A stretch of 64,000 bases of DNA from Bacteroidota bacterium. GTDB lineage: Bacteria > Bacteroidota > Bacteroidia > Chitinophagales > Chitinophagaceae. Positions 16,749 to 25,696 of the stretch are shown piece after piece (within the stretch, counting starts at the first letter, position 1; every line of letters begins with the position of its first letter). Where the stretch lies: NCBI GenBank assembly GCA_013289175.1, contig JABDAN010000001.1:62001-126000 (forward strand), written 5' to 3'. A program made the translations under genes and the position numbers. A model generated the notes under the pieces. It saw only the letters and a list, made by a program, of their open reading frames with translations. It was not told the origin of the DNA and did no database searches.

Positions 16749-17774
16749 TTAGTATTTTACATCAACCGGGAATTTTCCTTCTCCCAGCCCCAGTTCTGCG
16801 ACGGCAGCGTTGCTCACCCGGATGATCAATCCATTGCTTTCTTTCATATCAGGAAGTTGTCCGAGTACTTTGGCATAAATCGTTTTGCCATTGGTTCCCG
16901 TAACCCGAATGATGGTTCCAACCGGAACTCCGTTCATCAATGCATAATATTTTCCGTCCGTCCATCCACTGGTACTCTTAAAAGTCCCTGCCTGTCCACT
17001 CGCAGACTTTCCTGCCGCGACGAACTCCATACTGAAAAAACCACCATTGCTGTGTGTAATAGCATAGTTGTTTATTCTTTCAGAGGTGTTACTGACCGGA
17101 AGGGCTGTATTGGTTGCCGGGGAAGCAGGGGGTGTTGTTTGTGATACCTGTTTTACAGCTACCGGAGAAGATCCGGCAGGAGTATTTGCATTGTTGGTTT
17201 TATTGGCAGAAGCGATATAAAGCGCATCGGCCGGTTTGTCCGACTTGACCGCCGTCTCACCGGGGATATTGCCAATGGCGGGATTGGTAGAAATTCCTAT
17301 GGCCAAGGGAGAAAGATCGGTTTTCACTTTGAGAAATCCAATGATCAGATTGGTGCCCGGTTGAATATCGTCCCTTTTTGTCTTATTCCATTTTTCCAGG
17401 CTGGTAACGGGGACATCATTGTAGATCGAACTAATCTTAAAAGCCCATTCTTTGTCCTGCACCAGATGAAAAATGGGGATCAGGGATTCCCCGGCTGTCT
17501 TTACCGGCTTCTGATCAAAATTTGTTGCCGTTAACGGAATATGAATCAATTGGCCGATATCCAGGGGTTTATCAAAATTCAAGTTGTTGTAACTGGCTAT
17601 ATCGTGAGGGGGAAGATTGAAAAGCCGACCAATGCTGTACCAGTTTTCCTTCGCCGCAACGGTATGATCCAGGTAAAATTTACCGCTCGTCCCCAGGATG
17701 GTAAGCTGGGTTTGGGTATAAGCCGTTGAAAGCGTGGAAATCAAAAGAAGAACAAGGACGATCCTGTTTTTCAT
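16749..17774 (-). CDS. Secreted LysM and RlpA-like (double-psi beta-barrel) protein
   Basis: A 341-residue exported protein. It has a signal peptide (1-20), a LysM-type module at about 33-81 (ENWYSIGRLFNLPPHDIASYN, then IGQLIHIPL), a second LysM-like module at about 100-150, a Ser/Thr/Pro-rich linker to about 235, and a C-terminal double-psi beta-barrel at about 240-341 (FVAAGKSASGQAGTF, ALMNGVPVGTIIRV, GLIIRVSNAAVAELGLGEG). LysM binds peptidoglycan and RlpA-like barrels can be lytic transglycosylases, but key RlpA catalytic residues are not evident, so a structural role is equally likely. Convergent with the HMA gene, 8 bp apart. Confidence 0.82.
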   Translation of the reverse strand: MKNRIVLVLLLISTLSTAYTQTQLTILGTSGKFYLDHTVAAKENWYSIGRLFNLPPHDIASYNNLNFDKPLDIGQLIHIPLTATNFDQKPVKTAGESLIPIFHLVQDKEWAFKISSIYNDVPVTSLEKWNKTKRDDIQPGTNLIIGFLKVKTDLSPLAIGISTNPAIGNIPGETAVKSDKPADALYIASANKTNNANTPAGSSPVAVKQVSQTTPPASPATNTALPVSNTSERINNYAITHSNGGFFSMEFVAAGKSASGQAGTFKSTSGWTDGKYYALMNGVPVGTIIRVTGTNGKTIYAKVLGQLPDMKESNGLIIRVSNAAVAELGLGEGKFPVDVKY

Positions 17775-17840
17775 ATCAGGTATTTATGGATGAACGTAAA
17801 GATCTTCAATATTCTTGCAAATGAAAGATTAAAAAAAATG

Positions 17841-19235
17841 TTATAGTCTGATTCTCCAGGACTTGGGATAATAATTGTTCATTCTTTTCTCCAATAGTTT
17901 TACCCAACCCAAACGCTGATTTTTGAAAGTCAGGATCTTCCAGCCTTTTGCAGGAAAACCCGCCCCGAAAGGTTCCCCACTCAAATATCGAATGGCATCT
18001 TCCTTTTCTACTTCTAGGGATGCCGTATCAACCTTCAAAATATTTGCCAAAGACAGCTCATGATCGGGAATCCATTCATTTCCGGCAGATTTCCCCATGC
18101 GGATTCCAGCTTTTTTCAGATAAAGCGCTTTTTTGAGAACATGGAAATCTTCTATCAATGGTTGAGGCAATGCGTGGACCGCATCACCCACATATAAAAA
18201 ATGGAAAGATTCCTGGTCAACCCATTCCCTTGCCTGTCTTTCAACAGTCTTATGTATACGCATGGAATGATCCTTTGATTTAACGGCAGCTAACCGGTCG
18301 GTTGGTTGCTTTTTTTGTAACAGGGCAAGAAAAAATCCTTCACCGGAAATCCGGTCGGGATAAAACCGGTACCCCCAGGCCTGGGCCTGGTCTGATTGCG
18401 TCTCTACGATTTTCCAACGGGGATCGGGAGACAGGGAAAGGGAAATGCAGGAATGCTGCTTAAAAACGTCGTCGAGAATATCTTCATTTTCTTCTTTAGA
18501 ATAAGAGCAGGTGCAATAAATCAGATAACCATCCTCTTTTAAACAATCCCAGGCATCAGCCAGGATTCTTTGCTGGCGCTGGCTGCAGAGTCTGACCAGG
18601 TCCGGGTTCCAATTTGCTGCAGCTTCCGGATCTTTTCTGAATAAGCCGCTTCCGCTGCAGGGGGCATCAACTACCAGCAGATCGAAAAAACCGGGTAGCT
18701 TTTTGAAATGTGCCGGATCGTTGTTGGAGACCATTCCATTGGCCTGGCCCCATTTGGTAATATTTTGATATAAAACCGGTACACGGGTTTTGATCACTTC
18801 GTTGCTCACCAGCAAAGAATCTGGGGAAATCAATGATTGTATCAGAGTGGATTTGCCACCGGGCGCGGCACAAAGATCCAGAACTTTCAACGCTTCTAAG
18901 CCATCTGTGATTTGTCTCAGGGCATGAGCTAAAAACATACCGGATGCTTCTTGCACATAGTAATTGCCCGCATGAAAAAAAGGATCGAAGGTGAAAGAGG
19001 GTCTTGCCGAAAGATAATAAGCATCCGGTGCCCAGGGTACGGCAGCGGATATTTCAAAAGGGGGTTCTGATACCGTCTCCCGCCATAGTCCATCACAATA
19101 AATGGACTTCCCCGGATTCATATGCACCGATACGGGATGTATGCCCGAAGCATGGGCAGCCACAAAAGCATCGGGATCAAAATGATCCAGTTTGCGAAGG
19201 GAGCGTAAAAAATCTGATGGTAGTTGAGCGGGCAA
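17841..19235 (-). CDS. rRNA (cytosine-C5) methyltransferase, RsmF/NOL1-NOP2-Sun type
   Basis: A 464-residue SAM-dependent RNA m5C methyltransferase. Motif I VLDLCAAPGGKST is at 118-130, motif IV VVDAPCSGSGLFRK at 188-201 (Cys193), and motif VI YCTCSYSKEENED at 240-252 with the nucleophile Cys243. The C-terminal part (from about 300) has the extension typical of RsmF, which modifies C1407 of 16S rRNA, including GFPAKGWKILTFKNQRLG. It follows the methyltransferase at 19257 on the minus strand by 21 bp, probably the end of the thyA-folA group. Confidence 0.9.
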   Translation of the reverse strand: MPAQLPSDFLRSLRKLDHFDPDAFVAAHASGIHPVSVHMNPGKSIYCDGLWRETVSEPPFEISAAVPWAPDAYYLSARPSFTFDPFFHAGNYYVQEASGMFLAHALRQITDGLEALKVLDLCAAPGGKSTLIQSLISPDSLLVSNEVIKTRVPVLYQNITKWGQANGMVSNNDPAHFKKLPGFFDLLVVDAPCSGSGLFRKDPEAAANWNPDLVRLCSQRQQRILADAWDCLKEDGYLIYCTCSYSKEENEDILDDVFKQHSCISLSLSPDPRWKIVETQSDQAQAWGYRFYPDRISGEGFFLALLQKKQPTDRLAAVKSKDHSMRIHKTVERQAREWVDQESFHFLYVGDAVHALPQPLIEDFHVLKKALYLKKAGIRMGKSAGNEWIPDHELSLANILKVDTASLEVEKEDAIRYLSGEPFGAGFPAKGWKILTFKNQRLGWVKLLEKRMNNYYPKSWRIRL

Positions 19236-19256
19236 TGATCGGGTAAAATTATTGGA

Positions 19257-20054
19257 TTAAAAACGGATGGTGAATTTTTGTTTTACCTGGAATTCATCCC
19301 GGAAAAAAACCAACCCGGCTGAAAAAATATCAATGCTCATTTTCACTCGTGGATGTTCCTGAATGATAAGCCATGCTTCTTCCATTTCGCGACTCCAGTG
19401 GATATCATGAATGATGATCAGAGAAGAGGGGGACATCTTGTGAAGAAATTTTTCAAAATAGTCCAATACCGATTTTTTTTGGTGGTTCCCATCTATAAAT
19501 ACGAGGTCTACTTTCGAATGGGAAAGAAGGACCCCAGCGAGCACATCATCAAAGTTTCCGGTCACCTGCGAGATATTTTCCAGTTTCAATTTTTGAAAAG
19601 TTTCCAGAGCGATCGCGGCAATGGCTGGTGAGCCTTCCAGCGTGATCACCTGAGAGCTCGGATCGGCGGATGCCAGATAAGCGGTGGAAATACCCAGTGA
19701 ACTTCCCAACTCAACGATGATTTTCATGTGGTAAAAATTGGCCAGGCGAAACAAGAGCCGGCCGAATTTTTGGGATGAAACGCTGCGGGTAACGATCGCC
19801 GATACCATTTTTACTGAATCCATTCCATAACGAGCGCCTGCGCCAAGATCCTTTACCGGTAATAGACGGTCATCGAGCAATAGATTTTTTTTTGCCGTTT
19901 CAATCAGTTTATAGGCATAGTAGTCGCGATCATCATTCAAAACCTCCCGAACAAACTGGTATACGAAGGGAGAATGTATGCCATAGCCCCGACCGTTGGA
20001 TGCTTGGGCAAAATATTGGAACCATTTAAAGGCAAGTTGGGATTTGGAATACAT
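19257..20054 (-). CDS. Class I SAM-dependent methyltransferase
   Basis: A 265-residue Rossmann-fold methyltransferase. The SAM site is at about 111-135 (IIVELGSSLGISTAYLASA), with an acidic end of strand 2 (VITLEGSP), then VDLVFIDGNHQ and LIIIHDIHWSREMEEAW, which resembles the O-methyltransferase/CmcI-like group. Substrate unknown. The gene is 12 bp downstream of folA on the minus strand and 21 bp upstream of the rRNA methyltransferase, so it is likely part of one transcript. Confidence 0.85.
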   Translation of the reverse strand: MYSKSQLAFKWFQYFAQASNGRGYGIHSPFVYQFVREVLNDDRDYYAYKLIETAKKNLLLDDRLLPVKDLGAGARYGMDSVKMVSAIVTRSVSSQKFGRLLFRLANFYHMKIIVELGSSLGISTAYLASADPSSQVITLEGSPAIAAIALETFQKLKLENISQVTGNFDDVLAGVLLSHSKVDLVFIDGNHQKKSVLDYFEKFLHKMSPSSLIIIHDIHWSREMEEAWLIIQEHPRVKMSIDIFSAGLVFFRDEFQVKQKFTIRF

Positions 20055-20066
20055 GGCGCCAGCAGA

Positions 20067-20582
20067 TTAAGAATGCAAGGATTTTATTTTGGTCCAGGTC
20101 TGGAAGTCCATGGCATAGGCGTGTTTTTCATCGGCGGAAACCAATTTGGAATGGGTTAACTGAAAGACATCTTCCGGTATCACCGGGAAAAATGCATCTC
20201 CTTGCAGTTGGGCAAAAACCCGAGTCATATAAATGGTATCGCACAATAAAAGAGATTCCTTATAAATCTGACCACCTCCTCCGATAAAAGCTTCCTTTGC
20301 GTCTGTTTTTTTTGCCAGATCGATGGCCTTCATCAGACTATCGGCCTGCTGTACTTCCGGATTTCCGGTTTGATATTCAGGTTGGCGACTGATTACGATA
20401 TTAAATCTTCCAGCGAGCGCTTTATTCCCCAGTGCCTCGAAGGTTTTTCTTCCCATGATTAATGGGAATCCCCAAGTGGTATTTTTGAAAAAGCGCATGT
20501 CTTCGGGCAGATTCCACAACATGTTGTTGTTTTTCCCAATGGCGTTGTTTTCGCTGGCGGCCACGATGATGGATAACTTCAT
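20067..20582 (-). CDS. folA: Dihydrofolate reductase
   Basis: Reduces dihydrofolate to tetrahydrofolate with NADPH, renewing the cofactor that thymidylate synthase uses up. The 171 residues include the N-terminal IVAASENNAIGKNNNMLWNLPEDMRFFK (active-site NNMLWNLPEDM, catalytic Asp), the WGFPLIMGRKTFEALG segment, and the NADPH-binding FIGGGGQIYKESL. It lies 9 bp downstream of thyA, a classic functional pair. Confidence 0.96.
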   Translation of the reverse strand: MKLSIIVAASENNAIGKNNNMLWNLPEDMRFFKNTTWGFPLIMGRKTFEALGNKALAGRFNIVISRQPEYQTGNPEVQQADSLMKAIDLAKKTDAKEAFIGGGGQIYKESLLLCDTIYMTRVFAQLQGDAFFPVIPEDVFQLTHSKLVSADEKHAYAMDFQTWTKIKSLHS

Positions 20583-20591
20583 AATTTTTTT

Positions 20592-21407
20592 TTACACGGC
20601 TACCTGGGCTTTGATCGTGGGATGGGGGTTGTAATCCTCCAGCGTAAAATCCTCAAAACGAAAATCAAAAATGTTTTTTACTTCCGGATTCAGTTTCATC
20701 CGGGGAAGCGGGTTGGGTGTGCGCGTCAATTGAAGGACCGCCTGCTGCTGGTGATTGTTGTATAAATGCACATCTCCAAAACTATGGATAAACTCTCCTG
20801 CCTCCAGGTTGGTAACCTGGGCGATCATGAGTGTCAACAAAGCATAGGAGGCGATATTGAAGGGAACACCTAGAAAAACATCGGCCGAACGTTGATAAAG
20901 CTGACAACTTAACCGTCCACGGCGGCCAGGAATTTCCGGAGGTGCTACATAAAACTGAAATAAAACATGACAGGGCATCAGGGCCATTTCCGGCAGTTCT
21001 GCCACATTCCAGGCACTGACAATCATTCTGCGACTGTTCGGATTTGTCTTCAGTTGTTGAATCAAATCACTGATCTGATCTACCTGTTGCCCATCAGCTC
21101 CCGTCCAGCTCCTCCACTGTTTACCATATACTGGTCCCAGCTCACCCTCGGGATTGGCCCATTCGTCCCAGATCCGGACGCCGTGATCCTTCAGATAACC
21201 AATATTGGTTTCGCCTTTCAAAAACCAAAGCAATTCATAAATAATACTTTTAACATGAAGTTTTTTGGTGGTGACCATGGGGAATCCATTCCTCAGGTCA
21301 AACCGCATCTGATAACCAAAACAACTTTGGGTACCGGTTCCGGTACGATCTTCCTTCTGAACACCGTTTTCAGCTACGTGCCGAAGTAAATCCAGGTATT
21401 GCTTCAT
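20592..21407 (-). CDS. thyA: Thymidylate synthase
   Basis: Makes dTMP from dUMP using methylene-tetrahydrofolate. The catalytic Cys146 is in [14 protein letters not shown], with dUMP contacts in [21 protein letters not shown] and [12 protein letters not shown] at the N-terminus. The length (271) exceeds E. coli ThyA (264) because of a short insertion, [10 protein letters not shown], between QFYV and LSCQLYQRS. The gene leads the minus-strand group thyA-folA-methyltransferase-rRNA methyltransferase. Confidence 0.96.
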   Translation of the reverse strand: MKQYLDLLRHVAENGVQKEDRTGTGTQSCFGYQMRFDLRNGFPMVTTKKLHVKSIIYELLWFLKGETNIGYLKDHGVRIWDEWANPEGELGPVYGKQWRSWTGADGQQVDQISDLIQQLKTNPNSRRMIVSAWNVAELPEMALMPCHVLFQFYVAPPEIPGRRGRLSCQLYQRSADVFLGVPFNIASYALLTLMIAQVTNLEAGEFIHSFGDVHLYNNHQQQAVLQLTRTPNPLPRMKLNPEVKNIFDFRFEDFTLEDYNPHPTIKAQVAV

Positions 21408-21502
21408 GAGCGCAATTTACAAAAGATATGAAAGCGTTGAAGATCGATGGGCCATGGGTTCTTGGTTTCTTCACAAAGCGTTAATAAATAAAATGTCTGG
21501 CA

Positions 21503-21510
21503 TATGTTTG
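21503..21510 (+). promoter_or_regulatory. Putative -7 box (TATGTTTG) of the 21.5 kb small exported protein
   Basis: TATGTTTG matches TAnnTTTG and lies 32 bases before the ATG at 21543. The ORF-track start at 21504 lies inside this box, which supports the later start. No strong -33 element is seen. Confidence 0.4.
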
Positions 21511-21542
21511 GTATTGAAATGGGCATATCAAAATCTTCCGTT

Positions 21543-21923
21543 ATGAAACGAATCTTAGCAACAGTATCCGTCTTGGTCACGCTTTTATTGTGCTTCTCTA
21601 CCAGCAGTTTTGCCCAACAGGATGCTGCCGCTCGTCAAGCTCAAATGAAACAAAAATTAATGACAGATTTGAAAATGACCAGTGTGCAGGCCGATTCGGT
21701 AGTGGCTGTCAGCTCGTCCTACCGGCCACAGCTCCGGGAAATTTATCAGGATCAGTCCCTCAGCCAGGACCAGAAAATGGCAAAAATGAAGGACATTTCA
21801 GAACAGGTCGATAAAAGACTACAACCGGTATTGGGGGACTCTCTGTTGACCCAATACAAAGATTGGCGTCAGGCAAATATGCAACGCATGCAACAGCAGG
21901 GTGGCAAACCAGGTGGTAATTGA
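21543..21923 (+). CDS. Small exported helical protein
   Basis: A 126-residue periplasmic protein with a signal peptide (MKRILATVSVLVTLLLCFSTSSFAQ) and a Gln/Lys-rich helical body: QMKQKLMTDLKMTSVQADSV, then REIYQDQSLSQDQKMAKMKDI and a tail ending QQGGKPGGN. The pattern recalls small Spy/CpxP-like periplasmic helpers of Bacteroidota, but this is a weak match and no LTxxQ motif is clear. It stands between the divergent thyA and the convergent glnS. The start at 21543 opens the signal peptide. Confidence 0.78.
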   Translation: MKRILATVSVLVTLLLCFSTSSFAQQDAAARQAQMKQKLMTDLKMTSVQADSVVAVSSSYRPQLREIYQDQSLSQDQKMAKMKDISEQVDKRLQPVLGDSLLTQYKDWRQANMQRMQQQGGKPGGN

Positions 21924-21961
21924 TGCATCCGGGTGGGTATTGGCAGCCTACCCTTCCTACA

Positions 21962-23638
21962 TCATGCTTTCTTTGCCTCTTTAACCCAGGTATCTTTCAG
22001 ACTGACCGTTCTGTTAAAAATGAGATGACCCGGGCTGCTGTCTTTATCCAGACAGAAATAACCTTTACGCAAAAACTGGTATCGTTCTTCCATGACGGCA
22101 CCAGACAGGGAGGGTTCTGCGTAGGCCTTTTCAATTATTTCCAGTGAGTCGGGGTTGATATATTCTTTAAAATCACCCTCGGATGCTGCCGGATTTTCCA
22201 CCTTAAAAAGCCGGTCATATAAGCGCAAGGTAACCGGTACGGCCTGGGCCCGGCTAACCCAATGCAGGGTGCCTTGCACTTTTAGACCAGACAGATCTGC
22301 CCCGCTTTTGCTTTCCGGCAAATATTGACAGTTCAGGGCTATAATTTTACCCTCGCTGTCTTTTACTACTTCATCACATTGAATGATATAGGCGCTTTTA
22401 AGCCGTACCCTTTTGCCGGGAGCAAGCCGAAAGAATTTTTTGGGGGGATCTTCCATGAAATCTTCCCGTTCTATAAAGAGTTCCCTGGAAAAAGGAACGG
22501 ACCGACTGCCTTTTTTTTCTCCTCCTTCCGGGTAATCTTCCGTGGTCATCATTTCCACGGTATCCGGATAGTTGGTGATCGTCACCGGCAGGGGATCAAA
22601 TACCACCATTTTGCGAAGGGCGTTTTTATTCAGGTCCTCACGTAGACAAAATTCCAGCAGGGATACATCAATCAGATTGTCTCTTTTCTGCACACCGATT
22701 CGGTCTGTGAAATTGCGTATACTTTCTGGCGTATAACCCCGTCGACGCAGACCGGAAATGGTTGGCATACGTGGATCATCCCAGGACTGAACATAATTTT
22801 CATCCACGAGTTGGAGCAACTTTCGTTTACTCATCACGGTGAAACTGAGATTAAGCCGGGCAAATTCATATTGGTGGGAAGGGAAGATGTCGAGTTTTTC
22901 AATAAACCAGTCGTATAAAGGCCTGTGGGGAATGAATTCCAGGGTGCAGATCGAATGGGTGATATTTTCAATGGAATCACTCTGGCCGTGTGCAAAATCG
23001 TACATCGGATAGATACACCACTGATTGCCCGTACGGTGGTGGTGTGCCTTTTTAATCCGGTATATGATGGGGTCGCGCATTTGCATGTTGGGAGAACTCA
23101 GGTCGACTTTGGCCCGCAAAACTTTTTCACCATCTGCGTATTGACCCGATCGCATGCCGTCAAACAAATGAAGGTTTTCTTCGACCGTCCGGTCTCGGTA
23201 ACGGTTGGCCATACCGGGCTCGGTGGGTGTCCCTTTTTGAATGGCTATTTCTTCGCTGCTGCTATCGTCGACATAGGCCAGCCCTTTCTTGATCAGTTTC
23301 ACCGCAAGCTGATAAAGTTGTTCGAAATAGTCGGAAGCATACAATACCTGTTGGGGTATAAATCCCAGCCATTTTACGTCTTCAATAATGCTGTCGACAT
23401 ATTCGGTTTCTTCTTTGGTCGGATTGGTATCATCAAAACGAAGATTTGTTTTCCCTCCATATTTGAGCGCCAGTCCAAAATTTAAACAAATGGATTTGGC
23501 GTGCCCGATGTGCAGATATCCGTTCGGTTCAGGTGGAAACCGGGTAAGAATGTTTTTATATCTGCCACTTTTAAGGTCTTCTTCGACAATTTCTTCCAGA
23601 AAATTCAGAGATCGCTCTTCCGCTTGTATTTCCGCCAT
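21962..23638 (-). CDS. glnS: Glutaminyl-tRNA synthetase
   Basis: Charges tRNA-Gln directly with glutamine; class Ic synthetase. The HIGH motif is in PPEPNGYLHIGHAKSICLNF (about 35-54) and the KMSKS motif is VMSKRKL. FDDTNPTKEETEYV and YPMYDFAHGQSDSIENITHSICTLEF are GlnRS features, and the C-terminal anticodon-binding barrels run to residue 558. The start at 23638 (MAEIQAEE) replaces the TTG start of the ORF track. It appears to be the last gene of an acyl-CoA dehydrogenase-yggS-glnS run. Confidence 0.96.
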   Translation of the reverse strand: MAEIQAEERSLNFLEEIVEEDLKSGRYKNILTRFPPEPNGYLHIGHAKSICLNFGLALKYGGKTNLRFDDTNPTKEETEYVDSIIEDVKWLGFIPQQVLYASDYFEQLYQLAVKLIKKGLAYVDDSSSEEIAIQKGTPTEPGMANRYRDRTVEENLHLFDGMRSGQYADGEKVLRAKVDLSSPNMQMRDPIIYRIKKAHHHRTGNQWCIYPMYDFAHGQSDSIENITHSICTLEFIPHRPLYDWFIEKLDIFPSHQYEFARLNLSFTVMSKRKLLQLVDENYVQSWDDPRMPTISGLRRRGYTPESIRNFTDRIGVQKRDNLIDVSLLEFCLREDLNKNALRKMVVFDPLPVTITNYPDTVEMMTTEDYPEGGEKKGSRSVPFSRELFIEREDFMEDPPKKFFRLAPGKRVRLKSAYIIQCDEVVKDSEGKIIALNCQYLPESKSGADLSGLKVQGTLHWVSRAQAVPVTLRLYDRLFKVENPAASEGDFKEYINPDSLEIIEKAYAEPSLSGAVMEERYQFLRKGYFCLDKDSSPGHLIFNRTVSLKDTWVKEAKKA

Positions 23639-23759
23639 AAGGATCAATATATCAGGGTGCGAAATTAATTCATTTTGAGATCTACACCTAACGAGTGAAC
23701 CGCTGCAAAGGTTATGGGCGACAGGAGTGCGCTTTTCTTTCCATAAGCCCTGAAGTTCC

Positions 23760-24437
23760 TCATCGTTTTCCGAAAAGAAGCGTACCGATGCGAACCATAG
23801 TAGATCCTTCTGCCAGGGCTATGGGATAGTCGTGGCTCATTCCCATGCTCAGCGTATTCACCGGATCCTGCGGGAACCCGGATTTTATCCTGGAAAAAAC
23901 TTCCCCCAATGCATGGAATTCGTTTCGGATCTCCTCGAGATCTTCTGTCATGGAGGCCATACCCATGCATCCCGCAATCCGGGAGTGACTGAACCTGCCG
24001 TCCTGCCTGTTTTGGTTTACGGTCACGATCAGTGAATCCAGTTCGGACGGGGAGAGTCCGAATTTAGTTTCCTCCTTTGCGATGAAAACCTGAAGGAGAC
24101 AAAGGATATTTCGTTGATGTTTTGCCGCCTGTTTGTCTATTTCCTGCAAGAGTTTTAGACTATCAACGGATTGAATCATATAAACAAAGGGAACTATGAA
24201 TTTTACTTTGTTGGTCTGCAGGTGACCTATAAAATGCCAGCGGACGTCTTTGGGAAGTCTGGCCTGTTTCTCTACCATTTCCTGTACATAATTTTCGCCG
24301 AAATCCCTTTGACCCAGGTCATACAGGGCTTGAATTTCTTCCACCGATTTCGTTTTGGAAACGGCCAGCAATTCAACTCCCGCAGGATCTAACTTGTTTT
24401 TAATTTCCTGGTAAGCGGTCGGGTTCATACCAATCAT
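23760..24437 (-). CDS. YggS/PLPBP family pyridoxal-phosphate homeostasis protein
   Basis: A 225-residue alanine-racemase-like barrel that binds PLP but has no known catalytic activity; the family keeps vitamin B6 and amino acid pools in balance. The PLP Lys is in LLAVSKTKS near residue 28, followed by DFGENYVQEMVEK, WHFIGHLQTNK, IQSVDSL, and the C-terminal phosphate site LSMGMSHDYPIALAEGSTMVRIGTLLFG. The start overlaps the stop of the acyl-CoA dehydrogenase gene (ATGA). Confidence 0.93.
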   Translation of the reverse strand: MIGMNPTAYQEIKNKLDPAGVELLAVSKTKSVEEIQALYDLGQRDFGENYVQEMVEKQARLPKDVRWHFIGHLQTNKVKFIVPFVYMIQSVDSLKLLQEIDKQAAKHQRNILCLLQVFIAKEETKFGLSPSELDSLIVTVNQNRQDGRFSHSRIAGCMGMASMTEDLEEIRNEFHALGEVFSRIKSGFPQDPVNTLSMGMSHDYPIALAEGSTMVRIGTLLFGKR

Positions 24438-25588
24438 TTTAAGAGACTCCTGGAAATAACAATGCGCTGTACTTCGCTGGTCCCTTCATAAATCTGGGTG
24501 ATTTTGGCATCCCGCATCAGTCTTTCCACATGGTACTCTTTCACGAATCCATATCCGCCATGTATCTGTACGGCTTCCGTGGCTGTCCACATAGCGGTCT
24601 CACTGGCAAAGACCTTGGCCATTGAGGAGCTGATCGAATAGTCCATTCCCAGATCTTTTTCTTTGGCTGCTTTAAGGCAGAGCAGGCGTGAGGCCTCAAT
24701 CCGGGTCGCCATATCGGCGAGTTTAAACTGAATGATCTGGTGGTTTTTTATTTCAGTACCAAAAGCTTTTCTTTCTTTGGCATATTTTACGGACAGCTCA
24801 TAAGCGCCCGAAGCGATCCCAAGCGCCTGCGAAGCGATACCAATCCGTCCGCCAGACAGAGTTCTCATGGCGAAATGAAATCCAAACCCCTCCTCACCTA
24901 TCCGATTTTCTTTGGGTACCATGACTTCATTAAAACCGACACTATGGGTGTCCGATCCCCGGATACCTAATTTATTTTCCTTGGCCCCAATTTCTACGCC
25001 GGGGGTTTTCTTTTCTACTATAAAAGCGTTGATCCCCTTACTGCCTTTGGAGGCATCGGTTTGTGCCATGACCAAATAGACCGATGCGGAATTCCCATTG
25101 GTAATCCAGTTTTTCATCCCGTTCAACACATAATGATCTCCCTTTAGGATGGCTGTCGTTTTTTGAGAAGTGGCATCACTACCCGCTTCCGGCTCGCTCA
25201 GTAGAAAAGCACCGATATACAGATCACCGTCTTTTTTACCTGCCGCCAGGTGCCTTAAATACTTATCTTTTTGAAATTCCGACCCAAACGTATCCAGGCC
25301 CCAGCAGACCAGCGAGTTATTTACACTCATGGCCACCGACACACTGGAATCGATCTTACTGATTTCTTCCATGGCCAGTACATAACTCACCGTGTCCAGT
25401 CCGGCGCCTCCATATTGAGGGCTTACCATCATGCCTAAAAATCCCAGATCGGCCAGTTTCAACAGCTGTTCCCGCGGCAACTGCTGTTTTTCATCTCTTT
25501 CGATGACTCCTGGTAAACATTCTTGGCGCGCAAAATCCCGTGCAGCCTGTCGGATGGAAAGCTGTTCTTCCGATAATGAAAAATCCAT
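24434..25588 (-). CDS. Acyl-CoA dehydrogenase
   Basis: FAD enzyme that introduces the alpha-beta double bond in acyl-CoAs, in fatty acid or branched-chain amino acid breakdown. The start MDFSLSEEQLSIRQAARDFA at 25588 is the family N-terminus; the ORF track adds 17 upstream residues. Signatures: LLSEPEAGSDATSQKT, LNGMKNWITNG, GGRIGIASQALGIA, the catalytic Glu region and MRDAKITQIYEGTSEVQRIVISRSLL at the end. It looks like the short-chain (butyryl/isovaleryl) type by sequence style. A TATTTTTG box lies 18 bases upstream, back to back with the arcA promoter. Confidence 0.94.
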   Translation of the reverse strand: MDFSLSEEQLSIRQAARDFARQECLPGVIERDEKQQLPREQLLKLADLGFLGMMVSPQYGGAGLDTVSYVLAMEEISKIDSSVSVAMSVNNSLVCWGLDTFGSEFQKDKYLRHLAAGKKDGDLYIGAFLLSEPEAGSDATSQKTTAILKGDHYVLNGMKNWITNGNSASVYLVMAQTDASKGSKGINAFIVEKKTPGVEIGAKENKLGIRGSDTHSVGFNEVMVPKENRIGEEGFGFHFAMRTLSGGRIGIASQALGIASGAYELSVKYAKERKAFGTEIKNHQIIQFKLADMATRIEASRLLCLKAAKEKDLGMDYSISSSMAKVFASETAMWTATEAVQIHGGYGFVKEYHVERLMRDAKITQIYEGTSEVQRIVISRSLLK

Positions 25589-25605
25589 GGTGAAAAATTT
25601 CCGGG

Positions 25606-25636
25606 CAAAAATAGCAGAATTGTGTTGAAATACTAA
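25606..25636 (-). promoter_or_regulatory. Acyl-CoA dehydrogenase promoter, TTAG-N19-TATTTTTG
   Basis: On the minus strand TTAG (25633-25636) is followed after 19 bases by TATTTTTG (25606-25613), a good match to the Bacteroidota promoter. It shares the divergent region with the arcA promoter. Confidence 0.5.
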
Positions 25637-25648
25637 CAACTGTTAGGT

Positions 25649-25679
25649 TTTGAACGGCCGCAGGCTTTAGTTACCTTTA
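25649..25679 (+). promoter_or_regulatory. arcA promoter, TTTG-N19-TACCTTTA
   Basis: TTTG at 25649-25652, exactly 19 bases, then TACCTTTA at 25672-25679, one mismatch from TAnnTTTG. The ATG at 25697 is about 17 bases further on. It would drive the arcA-ctlX pair. Confidence 0.6.
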
Positions 25680-25696
25680 GCGCCCGAAAAACTGGT

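Noticed and set aside
21924-21961. Possible hairpin GGGTA/TACCC between the convergent 21.5 kb gene and glnS
   Set aside because: Only 5 bp of stem and no T-run on either strand.
23665-23970. Minus ORF between glnS and yggS
   Set aside because: It overlaps yggS in another frame; yggS is complete and ends with a normal family C-terminus.
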